A stretch of 64,000 nucleotides of DNA from Hetaerina americana (GCA_022747635.1 JAKTNV010000003.1:97364454-97428453), one strand, 5' to 3'. Shown: positions 13,841 to 27,653, counted from the stretch's first letter. Numbers and translations are program-made. Notes: generated by a model from the letters alone, not told the origin.

Positions 13841-14850
13841 CGTAACTCGCTCACCGAAGATCTTCTGATTTCCCTCGACTCATTTTGACGCTAGGGAACG
13901 GTAACCCCTCCGCCAACTCTCCTCTTTTTAACGGCATATAGTTTCCCGCACGGGATACCGCATTTTTTCCCTACAGCCAATCTTCCTCTCGTTCGTTAGC
14001 AACTATTCCTCTCTCCTTATAACACGACCCCTTCTCCCCTCACCCCCTCCTACATCCTCCCCCTCCTCCCATCCACAATCCCTATACCCTTCGGGATTTT
14101 CATTTTACTCCAAACACGCTCCTCCCCCACACTCTGGCGCCCACACCCGCGTTCCCACCCCTAACGCCTCCCACACACCCCCTTTTTCCTCTAGGACGCC
14201 CCTCCTCTCCCCCTCCATTTCCTTTGCCCTTTACATTCCCTCCCCCATCCTCACTTGCACCACGGCAGCCTCCACCCCCTCAAATCTATTGAGGGTAACG
14301 CGGAGGGCAGTAAATCATGGCTTACCGCGCGCATAAATCATCGGTCACGTGAAATGAAACGAATTCATCTCTGTCGGGCACCTAGCGGGGCCACAGCTGC
14401 GAGAGGAGGGCCCGTGTCTGGTGTGCGGGGGGAGGTTTGAGGGGAAGAGCTCTGACTTGAGGGGAGGTGAGTCGGGGGGAGGAATAAGGGGCGAGGGTCG
14501 GAACAAGGGAAGGAATGGGCAGGGGGTGGGTGCGGGGATATGAAGGAGAGAGAGAGGTATGGTAGAGGGAGGGATGGAATATATACGGGGAGGAGGAGTC
14601 TGGGAAGGTTGAGGGCGAAGGAATTATGGGAAGGAGTGAGGGGTGGGAGATGGGCTAGGGGACTGTGGCGGGTGTGAGCGGAAGAAAAAAGGTGGAAACG
14701 AGGAAAAGAACGGCGAGAAGAATGAAAGGGGATGGGGACGGAGAGTGGATATAAGTGATATAGAGAGAGGAGGAGGAAAAATTAAAATTGGAGAGGGTGC
14801 GGTGGAAAAAGAGCTCCAAGGAATGGCGTGCTGCGGAATCTGTTCCTAAC
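13841..14850. other. GC island 8, C/T-rich then G/A-rich
   Basis: The + strand is strongly C/T-rich to about 14290 and then strongly G/A-rich from about 14390 to 14810. The two halves are near mirror images in composition. No coding frame is supported. Confidence 0.6.
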
Positions 14851-17220
14851 AAGAATATTGATGCCATTATCCAGCAAAGCAAGATACTTTACTGCCAGAC
14901 AGTCATTTTACTAGTGAGATAGCTTCAGTTTCACAAATAGAAGTATCATGCTCACTTCTTATTTTTTAATATATATCTTTTGATGAGCAATTGAATACTT
15001 ACCAATGTTTTTCAACATAAAAAACTACATACTACAGGAGTGTGTAATAGTATCACTGCATGAGAACCAGCTTGATCATTTAATTGTGGCAGATTGCAGA
15101 ATTAATCCGGTTTCACAAAATAATTGAGTCGCCCTAAGAAAAGATATCTAAAAATAGATTGAGTGAAGTTTAAGTGAAGAAAAGTTTAAGTGAGAAGAGT
15201 TTAAGTGAAGAAAAAGTTAACAATCATCCAAGACGTTACGAGGAAATAAAATTACATATCAAGGAAAATTCACTGGGTAACCGATTAATTCATTTCAGCG
15301 TATTATCACATGCCTTTAAATATGTGTGAGCACTTTAATTATATATCGACAGCAGGGATATTTTTCTATCTATTTATTTAATGACGAATTTCCACTACAT
15401 CTCACCTGATTTTGTTGAATATATTTATTGTAATTTGGAAAGAAAAGAATAAAGTGATGAATGTATGTATATTATCAAATGCCAAATAAACAATCAATTT
15501 TTACAATGTGTAACTGAGTTCACACAATAATGTCTTGTGATAATAAAACTGTGGCCGTTATAGTTACCCTACTTGCTAAGGCCTTATAGCAAAGCCTTTT
15601 TAGTGAAAACAATCATTAAAAAAATTGGAATAGTTCCCTAGTTTATAATCCGAGGTAAAAACCTACTTTGATTGATGTTTTTCTAAAGACTGGAGCGCTA
15701 ATCAGTTCCCATAGATAATTGGTTTAAAATCCACTTTGATGCAAACCATTTTATTGAACAGTAATTTAAAAATTACAACAAGAGCACTTGTAAAGCATTT
15801 GGCCATTAATGACATGAATTGGAGAAAAAATTGAGAAATGACTTACTTGAATTTGTAGATTGGCGATTTACCGAAGAAGTAATGAATAATTTGCCCAGTC
15901 AATCGATCTTATTTACGGTATTATGACAATCTCTTGCACGAACAAGAAAATGAGAGCTAATGAGATCGAAATACTTTTTTCCCCGGTAAAAGTTGCTAAT
16001 TCTTTGTCATTTAATATATTAAAAAATAATTCACTATTGAAAAATTTCCGATTTTTGAGGTAAATTTTGCAAATTTTATAAATAATCATGCATTAAAATT
16101 GTAGTATATCGTTTAATTTCTATTTAAATGAAAAGCATGAAGAAAATATTTGATAAGTTAAATATATTTACGTAAAAAGGTCATTTAGGGGAAACATCTA
16201 CATCGAATTAATAATTTTAACATTGAGCGAAAGAAACATTTCTAAATACAGAGTGAAGAGCATAGTTTCTAGCATATTAATTGTACACTAGTAACAATGT
16301 TCCTCATTTCCGGTACTAAACAACCTTTAAGAGTTTTGCATATTTAAAAAAATACATTTTGAAACATAATTACAATGTAGTCAATTTATTCAAGTAATCG
16401 TACAGCTTAATTTTCTTTACAGAAAACCATAAATCGGCCCTGAGGTTCCTATATTTATTCCAATATCCATTCAACTCTAATACCTTCAGCTTTTTTCATT
16501 TATTTCACTTAATTGGCGTACCTAATGCATCGACGTTCTTATCACTACCGCCTTCTACTACTCTTTTCCATTTTACTTATTTTTTCTCGCAACTTCTCAT
16601 CCGTAATATCTGATCTCCCTAATATGGATTGATAGGTTGAAAGATTGGTTCTGCCTCACCTTACAAGCTCAACCTCTGCTACCATACAGCTGTTGCTGTC
16701 CCCCACAAATGCAGGTGTGCACAAAAATTCCTAGTTCAAAATCATTTGCTTTCCATGATTCCTATTATTTTGATCCCGACAATGAGTGATGAAAATTAAT
16801 TTTCCTGATATAGTTGAGTTAGGATTAGTTTTTTAAATATTTATGTTAAAAATATTGGAAATTAAGTAATACCTTCTAAGGGAAAGATAAATGAGAGGTA
16901 AAATAGGAATAATGATACAATCGAGTGAATGGTCAAAGAGGATTCTTAGCGCAAGTTTGATGGCAATACCATTGATGCAGTTTAAAAAAGAAATATCTAA
17001 ATGGGATCCAAAACCGATAATGATCCAATAAATACGAATTGAAATTTTTATTATTCGTTTAATATGCAACAAAAATACAGGTAGTACCTGTAGTTTTAAT
17101 CAACCATCAATGTTTTTCTTTTTAACATCTTATACAGCATTATAACACGATTAAGTCAATATCATCTGAAAACATTGAGGCAAGATACTGGTTTTCAATT
17201 GTAAATAGTTGAGTTTATAA
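14851..17220. other. AT-rich stretch with one minisatellite
   Basis: Apart from the short tandem repeat at 15162-15213 I see no feature. The short open frame at 16833-17072 (-) is Ile-rich and looks like chance translation. Confidence 0.45.
15162..15213. repeat. Short minisatellite, about 15-base unit
   Basis: The word AGTTTAAGTGA recurs at 15167, 15183 and 15198, separated by GAAAA/GAAG-like linkers. This gives three tandem units with a period of 15-16 bases. Confidence 0.85.
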
Positions 17221-17221
17221 T

Positions 17222-17467
17222 TTGGTTAATTTGCAAACACATCCCAGAAATGAATGCGGCAAACATTGTAGGTTAATTAAGCTCATTGGTGTCAGATTGC
17301 ACACACTCAATGTTCAGCTACATACATTTCCATCAATCCAAATTAATCAACAAAAGATTAGGTGTAACAGGTGTGCTTCGACTTTTACCAAAAATAAGCA
17401 TTTACGACTGAAATACATGCATCAGAGTGGGTCAGAAGTTCCTTTCCTATTGCTATCATTCCCTTAA
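17222..17467 (+). pseudogene. Possible degenerate C2H2 zinc-finger remnant
   Basis: The 81-codon open frame contains Cys-x2-Cys followed by Phe, Leu and a single His in the order of a C2H2 finger (CNRC, then STFTKNKHLRLKYMH). The first zinc-binding His position reads Lys, and the second His is one residue early. An upstream CGK with two later Leu-His pairs may be a second broken finger. If real, this is a decayed fragment of a zinc-finger gene and would not bind zinc normally. A chance match is quite possible, as only one near-finger can be seen. Confidence 0.22.
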
Positions 17468-17950
17468 ATTAATTAACAAGGAAAATCGCTTGGCGTGATT
17501 TCCAAGGCGTGGTGTTTTCCAAAGGCATACTTGGGAATTTAACACTATCCTCTGAACAATAGCTATTTATAATGCCAGAATCTCACGCATTTACCTGATT
17601 GTTTTAATGAACCTCGGCGAAAGTAAGTGAATATTTTTGAAAATTATATAGACTAGGAAAATACCTTCTCCAGTTTATTCTAACTCGCAAAAACGACCCA
17701 AGGTCTAGATTATTAACAAACTTATTGACAAATTATTTTAACCTTTTTTCTAACTAACGAAAAAATTCAACTAAAGACGCAGATCTCATAGAAATACTGT
17801 TTTTAAATACCCACAGGCCTGTAGAAAAAGTCGACTTTCAAGTCTTCCGCGAAACAGCGTGTATCGATGTCGTCTGATACATTAACGTTTTATCTCCGGT
17901 AACGATGCGCGTTCTTGAAGCCTGACCCTACATACTGAGTCCTGTATGCA
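17468..17950. other. AT-rich stretch, nothing recognised
   Basis: No open frame or repeat of note is present. Confidence 0.45.
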
Positions 17951-18930
17951 TTTAAGCAATGCGAGACTAATGCTACGTGTGGAGTTATATACAGTATTTT
18001 TAGCCCTGGACGTAGCACACAAGCTCAACCCGCGGCCCCCGCACTATCTCGTGGTCACTTGGGCAGGTTGCACTCCCTCCCTTAAACCTGCCGCTAATCA
18101 TTGGCGACCTCTGCCGCCCATTCATCAACCCGTGGCCGATCGTCTCCGTGGCTCATTAGCCAGCGGTCACATCCACAAACCCGTGGCCACGTTCCTACGT
18201 CCGCCTGTCACTCTCTGCCTCCACCAGACCCCCATTCCCCTCCCGCCCTACCGGACCACCTCCGACCTCTCCCGTCAAAGCCCTTTCGAACCGTCGTCCG
18301 CCCCGGCGACCAACCACCTTCCTTCCCTCCCTCGCGATCGCCTTCCCCCCCCGCCCGCCCGGTGATCCCCACCTATCTCCATCTACCACTACCCTTCCCC
18401 AAACTCTCCCAACCCTCTCCCCACGTTAAAGTGTCAAAACCACGCCTACCCGTGAGTTATCTCTGCCGACCAGCGAGTGGGACGTGCGTAAGAGATATGA
18501 CCGGTCCCATCGTCTTCTCTCGCCTCCTGCCTCCCCTTGCCTACCGTCTTATATCCCCTTATCCCTTCCCCGCCTCTGGCTCCTTTTCTCACACTCACTA
18601 CTCTTTCTCTCTCTTTCTGTCCCCGTCTTACTCTTAACCCCTCGATGTCCTCCTTTTACCCAGAATTCCTCCCTCCCTCCTTCGCCCAACCCCGTCCCTT
18701 CCGATCCCTTCTCACCTCCCAGATTCTCATCCTCGAGTTCACTTCATTCCTCCGCTCCCGAAGGCGACGCAGCCCCCATTTTCAGTCCTTTCTGCAACCT
18801 CTGCCGTACCCCTCTCCTCTCGGGCGTCCTTTCTTTGTCCTTCACCTGCGATGCCTACCTCCACGGTCCTTCTTTGAGGATCCATTTGAGACTACGATGG
18901 CTTACCCCCTCGATGAGGCCGTGGCACGAA
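17951..18930. other. Pyrimidine-rich GC island 9
   Basis: This is a C/T-rich + strand about 0.95 kb long. Overlapping frames of 139-178 codons in different phases are Pro/Ser/Leu-rich low complexity. The phrase AACCCGTGGCC recurs near 18127 and 18179. I call no gene. Confidence 0.6.
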
Positions 18931-20310
18931 TTTTGTTCACTCTAGATTTCAATCATAACACTATCGGATTAAAATGTTGTATTCATTACCAACCAATAAA
19001 GCAACTTATTTTAATTCGATAATTATTTTCTGAACGCTTGCGCTAAAAAATAAGTATGAATGGTCATATATTAATAGACATTATTGTCGGATTTAGGAAA
19101 AGGTATCCAAAGTGATTGTTTTATTGAGAAAATCTCCTTTGGTATTTCTTGTAATGTAATTTCCATTTTTGGACAACATTGTTCAAAGGATTCTTCGTAT
19201 GAGCTATCTCAAGGTCTCTTTTCATCAAAGATAAATTTGGTTGTAAATTTAATACATATTGAGAAATAAATTTATCTCTGGAGAATATACATTATCCGAA
19301 TCTGTATGCAATGCTGTAATTGCATACAGTCTGTATGAAATTGCATAGAATCTGAATGAAATGCATTGAATGCAATGGAGATTTAACGTAAAACTGAAAA
19401 GACAAGGAATCGGTGGATGGCGACCTGAAAGTTTAATTATATTTTCTCTAAACCGTAAAGGAAATAGTAGAAACATATTTGTACCAACTCAAATTTCTGT
19501 ACTCAGTGTAAATGTAAATGATAACCAAGATTTGCTGACTGCAACGGAATAAACGGTAACTTTTGATACTGCATGGTACCGTTTGAAATATCGAAAAATT
19601 GAAATTTTCATGGAAGGTTTATAGTAACTGTGTTATAAACGTACATAAATCATTGAAAGCCAGCACAAAGAGAAGACGGGGTATAAAATAAACCGTTTAC
19701 GGTTACCCATAGCATATTTTTCTAGATACGGCGATTTTTTTGAAAAAATATTTTGCCATCTGCGGTAACATACCCTTATGGAAAACAGCCAAATAAAAAT
19801 CCTTGATCTCTGATAGTTTTATAAAAGAGAATAGTCCTTTACCTTGTGAATAAAAGAAATATCAATGCGAGTTTTCTCAATTACATTCAAACCTTAGCAT
19901 TTTTTTAAATGGCTATAGTTCCTAGGCGGCTTTCCTTACAGGTGATCAATATATCCAAGCTTAGTACATTTTTGTACAGCATTAATGTTAACACGTTTTA
20001 AATGATTGAATTGCGGAAAAAATCAACAGAAAAATTTTAATGCTTTAAATTTGATTTCTAAAAATTAGACCAAATATATTGAATCAAAATTCAAAACCCA
20101 ATATGTTAAAGAGTTACTGCCAAAGTTGGTACCCGAAAATTTTCGTGTTTCCTTACAGCGTCAGAGTTAGATATACGTTATATTTTTTGCTCTCACACAT
20201 AGAGACAATTCAAGCGTATCTGAATTTCCTTTGGTAAATTCACATACTTGCTTTTCTAAATGAAGAACGTCGTTGAATACTGAATTATGCGAATGTTGGG
20301 AATTTCTTTT
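18931..20310. other. AT-rich stretch with a hairpin repeat
   Basis: Only the hairpin and degenerate repeats at 19302-19378 stand out. No coding or transposon motif is seen. Confidence 0.45.
19302..19378. repeat. Hairpin followed by degenerate repeats
   Basis: CTGTATGCAAT at 19302-19312 is exactly reverse-complementary to 19319-19329 across a six-base loop. Diverged copies of a CTGTATGAAATTGCAT-like word follow to about 19378. A slippage-prone tandem repeat is the simplest reading. Confidence 0.65.
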
Positions 20311-21110
20311 GCTCGTTGCTGACGACCCCTACACCATACTTTTTTTCGTCCTTCAAGGAGGACAGAATTCTCAGAGTGATCCCGGTTCCTCCGCCCACCC
20401 ACATGGGGTCTGGCGTCTCCCCACCCGCTTCCTCCTTCTCTCTAGAATGAATTCTTCTCGATAGTCCTCCACTAAAAAAGGAGAGAGAGTGGTAGGAGGA
20501 GATGTGAGAAAGGGCCGGCCTCACTGCCTACCCCTTCGTCCTGGTCCCTCCACCGCCTGCCTGTCTACTCTACGGTGCGATAAGAAGATCTCCGAAAACT
20601 CCTCTCCGAACTTCTTTCGCTCTTCATTCCCTTCCTCTAATACCTTCCTCTGACCCTCTCTCTCCCAACCCCGCTCTCTCTCTCTTTTATTCTCTCTTCC
20701 ACATGTCACCGACCACTTGTCCGTCCCACCGTCCGTCCGTTCGTCCAGAGAGGAAACAAAAGGAGAAGCAGTCGCGCTGACGTGGAAAAAAGAAGTTGGT
20801 CTGAGAGGCGAAACACTCCGACATCCGGACCCGAAATGAAACGAGCCGCGGCCGGGAAGAGAGAGATGGACGGGGGAAGGATACCTCTACACACACACTC
20901 GCAAGCACGCACCGCTCACTTCCCACCCAACACACATCTCCCTCCCACACCGCCTGCCTCCTCCTCCCTCTGCCGACAATGGCCCTCCCACCTCTGTAAC
21001 TTCTCCTCCAAGGACCGCATCATCCGCCAAACATTCCCTTACCCACTGAGTTGCACGTCTTTCACTTTCCATCCGGAATGGTCAAGGGGGGAATTCTGCG
21101 GCTGAATTCA
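20311..21110. other. Mainly pyrimidine-rich GC island 10
   Basis: The + strand is C/T-rich, with a short purine-rich segment at about 20470-20520 and a mixed part around 20750-20880. Short overlapping frames on both strands are low complexity. No gene is supported. Confidence 0.5.
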
Positions 21111-22449
21111 ACTCGAACAAAGGGCAAATAGGCATGCTCTTCAAGTTTCATCCTAATAAAATTCACAAGGATGCGAATGAATGGAATTATCTGCCTACGT
21201 TAAAAATTTCTCCTCATGACTGTAACTCGATGAAAGCAAAAAATATTAAATGATTTGTTATATAGGCATTTTCTTCTCTTCTTGTGGGAAGGAATTAACC
21301 GGGGTGCAATGACGCAATCTCCTCAAGTAGATGGTTTAAGGTTCACCCATGGACACGTGCGTACACATACGCGGGAGAAGTGGAAGCAGGGTCAGAGATG
21401 AGCTGATGAATGTCACAAGGATGCCTATTATAATGTTCCAAACAAGAGTACTAAAACTATGGTAAAATATGCTCATCGTTTTTTGCTCATCACTTACTAC
21501 AAGACTTTCAAATGGATATCAATGTAAAAGCAATCAGCTGTGAGATGAAAAGTTTATGCTCTCAACATTACAATAAATGTGTTCAATTTTATTCATGTCA
21601 TCAAAATGGCATGTAGGGTGTTTGAAATTCTTCGTTTATTATTTCCAATTGTTAACCTAGTTTCAATGCCCTCGCAATTTTTAAAGTAACCGTGCGGCTA
21701 GTTTATACGGACAGTAAGTGGTACTTCTTTTCTCACTGTGGAGTAAATAGCATTAAATTCTAATGAAAATATACCTAAATATAGCAAGCCGGTTTTTTTA
21801 AAATGAACTTGAACAAAAAAGTAAAACTAATGATTTTCACATGAACAGGTTCAAATCGGTGCTTGTGGCCTCTCTGCTATTGGGCAAGAAATAAAGTTCC
21901 CATGACAGCAGAAGTAACCGTAGATACTAAGATACGAAACCAGTGATGACAGAACTATTCCAGGAATAGATGCTTTCCTTTGAAAAGGAGGGACGTCTCC
22001 GAGAGGCGTGCCTTTGAATGTGACTTCTGGAAAGGCGCAAGGCAGATACAGAAACCGAGACCAGAGATAAGGTTGAGCTGTACTGCCTTATAATTGAAAG
22101 GTAAAACGAATGCGTGGCGTCCTATAATGCAAACTGTGTAACTTACTAACAGTTAAGCCCGTCAGTGAAGACTTGCACGAAAAAAAATAAACTAATAAAA
22201 AAATATTGAAACTTCAAATTTACTGAGTCGTTTAATGTAGCAAGGAAATTCCCTGTTAATTTTATGCAAACTCAATATAATATTTATTATTTCATTAAAA
22301 AAATGAAAAATAAAATGAACCTAACAAACACATATCATACAGACTGCAGTAGCGATGAAGGATGTACTGAATAAAATACATGACTAATTGTCTCATTGGG
22401 ACTGTGTAAGATAAATATGACTTTGATTTCGGAACCCTTATCATATATC
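21111..22449. other. AT-rich stretch, possible mariner 3' flank
   Basis: No independent feature is recognised. The last 200-300 bases may include the 3' untranslated end of the minus-strand mariner copy that follows, but I could not identify its terminal inverted repeat. Confidence 0.35.
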
Positions 22450-23290
22450 AAGTGAGCTTGGGGAAGAGATGGAAATCTGATAGAGCCAAATCAGGCGAAT
22501 AAGGCGGATATGGCAACAATTCGCATCTATGTTCACGTAATTTTGCCCTGTTAATGTCACTTGCACGTAGGTGTACATTGTTTAGATGAAAGATGAATTT
22601 TTTCTTTGCTAAAATTGGCCCTTTTTTACATCTTATTACATCTTTTGCTGTAGTTGGTCCAGGGGTCCAGCGTAGTAATGACTTTTGGGAAGGTAATCTA
22701 TCAGCAGAATCCCTTTTACATCTAATAAAACTGAAGCCATCACCTTTCCGGCCGACCGTGTTGCCTGTGCTTTCTTTAGTGGTGGTTAATCAACATGTTT
22801 CCACTGCTTTGACTACTGTTTTGTCTTTGAGGTATAGAGGTGGACCCAATTTTTTTCTGTGGTAACAAACCGGTGCAGAAAATATTGCTAGTTGCTCTAA
22901 AAAGGGATCAAAAATTATTCGGAAATTTCCATTCTAATGCGTTTTGCGTTTGTGATCCTGTACTAAGAGTCGCGGCACCTATCTGGCAGGTAAGTTTTTC
23001 ATATCCAATTCCACTGTTTAAATGTGATATGCTAATAAACATGACATCCTTACAGATTCAGCAATTTCTTGCAGTTTCAGTCGGTGAAGCTCCATTACAA
23101 TTATATGCACTTTGCAATAATATCTGGGATAGTGACATATTTTGGCCGACCACTACGTGGATTGTCATCTAAGCTGTCCAGACCTAAATTCACTCGATTT
23201 TTCTCTTGATACCATTAAATAGCGTCCGCACCACAGATCTATTTTCAGAGCACTGACGCGTTGTATTTAGTCATAAAGAATTACCAATCG
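22450..23290 (-). mobile_element. Mariner transposase pseudogene
   Basis: Translating the minus strand in three phases gives a collinear mariner transposase. In order these are a helix-turn-helix linker ending in NPRSGRPK (about 23150), an IAESVRM segment, VPRLLVQDHKRK, FLHRFVT followed by WVHLYT, SAGKVMASV with KGILLIDYL, and finally ELLPYPPYSPDLALSDFHLF near 22470. Mariner elements move by cut and paste at TA sites using a D,D34D triad. Here the first Asp position reads Glu and the second reads Asn (HLNNV), while the third is kept. At least two frameshifts and several stops are visible. This is an inactive fossil. I did not find its terminal inverted repeats. Confidence 0.93.
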
Positions 23291-24390
23291 CTACGTGGGG
23301 AACTCTTATCGCTAGCGCTAATTTCTGATGGCGATTCAGAACACCTTTCAAACTAACGTCGTACTGCGACAATTAATGTTATCCAATGAAATCCATACAA
23401 ATTAAATGATATTCTTCATATGATAGCGAACATATGGTAGGCATTTCAGCATATATTAAGGTAACAAAATAGAGTCCCTCATCGATTCACCTTATCAACG
23501 AATGAGTAAAGCTGTCGATAGTCATTTCTTGACAGTAAATATCGTAATTTCCCTTCTAAGATGGTAATATACGGTGCTCGTTTATCATATGGATGTTTTA
23601 TATATCGAAGGATGTATGGAGGCAATCGTGAGTGGTGAAGGAAAGTAGAATCTTACAGGTATATTTATACCCTTTAAAAGATATACGATATCGTGTAATG
23701 CGCCAGTGCTGAACAACTAAGAGCGTTTTTAAGCTTGCAAGGCTCTTTATCTCAAAGAATTTATTCTTGAATTTCATTAACTTAATTCCGAACTAGTGTC
23801 ATAACACATTTTTTCTAAACTATTACATTCTTATACATGGGCGTGCTTAAATAGAATCCAATCGTAACTGTGAGTTTTATATTGGGAATATATTCAGGAA
23901 TGTACCTTTAAGTTTTTCAATAATTGAGTTTTTCGGGGAAAAATCGACAGAACATATTATGCAGCGATTTATAAGTGAAACTACGAGTTAATATAGATTT
24001 ATCTTTTATTGTTACAAAATACAAAGTCATAGTGCAGATAAATCAGTATTTCCAATTCTGCTTGTAACTGCTCATCTGGAATTCTTTCTCATGCAAGCTA
24101 AAGTTGTATTTGTTTCAATTTTTTTCAAAATACATAACAGGTTTTACTAATGTTTGGTGTGAGTTAAGCATAAAATGTTTTCAGATAATAAGTACCTATA
24201 ATTATCTGCAACATCAATTTGAAGGTGCCATAAAAAATTACATATAATTAAGCGTTATAATTACGAATAACCTATGAAGTGAAAACCATATCTCAAGTAT
24301 GGCTGAAATTTTAGGATTTTGGTGAAAATCCCGATTTACTCTATTGGTGGAAAATCATTGTTCTAGAAAGACATTCTCTCCAACTGTCGG
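23291..24390. other. AT-rich stretch, nothing recognised
   Basis: No open frame or repeat of note. The first few tens of bases may be the 5' end of the mariner copy. Confidence 0.45.
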
Positions 24391-24970
24391 CTTCTATATT
24401 TTCCATCATTGCCTGCTGTCTTTGAAAGAATCCAGACCCCTCGTCCCACCTAAGAAACGTCCTCTCTCACCTTGCTGCCCACACATAACCTAAACTCCCT
24501 TACCAAACCGAACACCCCATAGCCTAGCCCCTTTCAATCTCCCCTGCCGCCCACCCCCTATCCGTCCTTCTTTTCCTCGGAGGGTTCAGCATGGAGAAGA
24601 CAAGAAGATGGATTACCATACCACATCCTTTTCTTCACGCCCGTGTTTCCCGCATCCCGCTCTCCAACTGGCATCAGGCATCTCCTCCCAACCCCCAATG
24701 CCACCCCCCAGCCCTCCTCTCCCTCCTTACCTCCTCGTCACACCCAAAAGTCTCCTGCTGAACCTCACACCGTCCTTCCGCCCCCCATGCGTCGCGTATC
24801 ACTCTTCCCGATACCCCCATTTCTCCTTCCCTGCTTACCCACGGCGTGGTTCCACAGGCGCCTTCTCTGTCCCTCGGCCGCAGTTTCTCCTTGGCCAGAA
24901 ACACTCCCGGTACCTATCCCCTGCCTACCACAACCAGTGCATGTAACCATTGTGCCTTCCTAAGTGCCAC
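24391..24970. other. Pyrimidine-rich GC island 11
   Basis: The + strand is C/T-rich. Two overlapping frames of 106-112 codons in different phases are Pro/Ser/His-rich low complexity, so no gene is called. Confidence 0.55.
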
Positions 24971-25697
24971 GCCACCACAAGAGTCGCTCGCACCAAGGAA
25001 TCGAATAAAGTTGACAATTTTGATACTTCGATTCGGCTATTCTATATTATTCGCCTGCCTATGTTATAGCGTTCTCTTGTTTAACTGTCGTTAACAGGAT
25101 TTATGTAACCTTTTGTAAGGGAGTTAATCATTCCCATATATGTACGCATATAGCCATTACGTTTGGGCTAGTTGGACTCGTAAGAATTCAAAGCATATAA
25201 AAATAGAGGTATAAAATGCTTTTGCCTGTCAAGAAACCATTTGATATCACAATAGTTTATTAATAAAATTTCCAAATATGCATGAATTACAACTAGTAAG
25301 GAAGGTATAAATCCTTTAAATTCCAAAATTATTTTATTTGTACTAGGCCAAACGTTGTAAATTTTCAAATATTAATGCCTATGTTAATGGTTTCATAAAT
25401 GCAACACATCTTCTAATGCCTCCTAAAAAAATAAATTGGTGAAAGTCAACCATTAAGTATTACCTAATTCTTCATTCTAATGAAAAATCGCACTCTTTAT
25501 GTATTTAATAACTTCGGCTTAAAAGCCTCTATCGACTCAGTATAGAGAAAACTATCGACTTCCTTCCAATTTATTTCTGAAAGAAATGAGTCCGACATTA
25601 CAAATGAATCACGACTTTCCTGTGACTCTTTTCGGCTAGTTTCCGATTGAGATTTGTCCATGCTGTTGCTGGTATTTGATTGGTTTTACATGAATGA

Positions 25698-25729
25698 GAT
25701 CATCTAAGATCAATGATCTTTAAATGATC
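25698..25729. repeat. GATC-rich imperfect palindrome
   Basis: GATCAT pairs with ATGATC at the ends, and AAGATCA pairs with TGATCTT near the centre, with one unpaired base. The stem-loop is about 32 bases. It may be chance in AT-rich DNA. Confidence 0.55.
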
Positions 25730-26958
25730 AAGGTAAAAACACGTAATTTCAAATGCGATTTTACGATTTTCTAGGTTAAATTTAAAAACGCGAAATAGCA
25801 TTGACAAAACCGGAAAATTAATTTTTTTTACTATAGGTGACTTTTCAGAAAGTTTTCCTTGCGACCTTTTATTTAAAAACTCAAACTAATCTTAAATATT
25901 AGGCTTTACAGAAAGAATGTTCGTATAAATACGTTTCCATTTGACTCCCTTCGTGCATACTGCCGTGCAATTTCTGTATTTTTCGTAGAAACTGATACAT
26001 CTCTTCTGCACAGAATGACCATATTCCTAGAATTAACTGTTCAATTATTCGAGTTTTACATTTCTAAATGAATGTTTAAAAATAAAGGGCACAAATTTCA
26101 TTGACTATCTTTACAAGCAGCAGTCGTTACTATTTGACTGTTCAATTCCTTCCGCATATACCACATTAAGCCAACAATATAACAAAATAATTTATTAGCA
26201 TTTTAAATTTTGTTAGTAGTTACTTTATGATCAATTGGTTTTGAAGTGATTAAGTGTAATTGCAATCATATCATTTTAATAGAGACAGTTTTATGTACGC
26301 CACTTGATAATGCGTGTATAGAGAGAATAGAAAAACGAATGAGAGCAGAACCTAAAAGTAAAATGCTCGACATAATAAGTTTTCACTTGTGAATAGGAAA
26401 AAAACGTAGAATTTGGCAAATGGAATTACCCTTTCAGAATATATTTTAACAAAATAGTATAATAAGTACATCTCGAATAATTTTTTATCTAGTAAATGCC
26501 TTAATTTAATTTTCATAATCTCAAACCAACAAATATAAATCAATGACTACTCTTCTCCAACGTCATCTGTTCATATACTTTTTGAAAGTCAGATAACCCA
26601 ATATGGCGAACGATAAAGAAAAATATATATTAGTCACTTCCATGCAAAACTTATTATTTTAAAAAGAAGCAATTCCAAAGTAGATTAAATTATCATTTTG
26701 CAATCACTAGTAGTTCTCTGTTAACTTGGAAATGCAAAATTGGGTTCAATTAAGTTTTTATCAAGGAATCACTAGAGCAGGAAATTAAAATATCCTGTGG
26801 CTATTTTTTAAAGTTGCACTCAAAGGAATCGTGACAAAAAAATGGTATATATTAATACCTCAAATATAATAATGACATTATGTGAATGAAAATCGCAAAG
26901 CATACCTTATTATTTTCTATGAAAAATATCAAATGATTTAGTCGATGAAATTATTCAA

Positions 26959-27031
26959 GATTTGAAAAATAGATGAATCATCGATTTAAAGATTAGTCAA
27001 TATTTGAAAATTAGATGAAACATCCATTTAA
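26959..27031. repeat. Two-copy tandem duplication
   Basis: A segment of about 30 bases at 26959-26988 recurs with a few changes at 27001-27031. Both carry TTTGAAAA, AGATGAA and ATTTAA in the same order. This is a local duplication with a period of about 42 bases. Confidence 0.7.
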
Positions 27032-27653
27032 CGTTTAAAATTAGCTGCATTCTTTGTCCACGACATCATTTGAAGAGACAAATCTTGGCGAAGAGATTCC
27101 AATTACAGTTAACCGGAAAAATGATGGAACCAAATTTTTCCTTAATAGCCAAATTTAGTCACACAATATTAAATTGTTTACAATATTTTAAATTAGTGAT
27201 CAACGTCATTCATTCGTTCTTTTTGGCTGAATGAAGAAAATTCTAAGATGACAATCGTTTTATTTAAACATATTCCTTACTGAAAGGTAGTTTTTATATG
27301 AGAGAACCCATAATAACAAGAATCTTAATGTACTTACGCAAATTGAGCCAATTTTTAAAGTCATCCCGCAGTAATGATCTTTACACTCTTTTATCCTGCA
27401 AATTTATGAAACTGATACTGCTGCATCAAAGTAGGCGTCTAACAAAATAAGGGTATAATGATAGCCCTGAATATGTCTTTTGTATATTAGTACTAGCACT
27501 GTACTGTACCGCAAGAAGCCAACGGTTTCAGGGGATATGTGTATTAAACTAGAGGTAATTTCTTGTAGGTAACGAAATAAAGTATCCTTTAGATTCTTTA
27601 AAATATGGAGAGTCAGCTATCGGCTAAAAAAAACAACAAACTAAAGTTAGAAC

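Noticed and set aside
22978..22997. GGCAG|GTAAGT splice-like sequence
   Set aside because: It has no pyrimidine tract and falls inside the mariner pseudogene, antisense to its reading direction.
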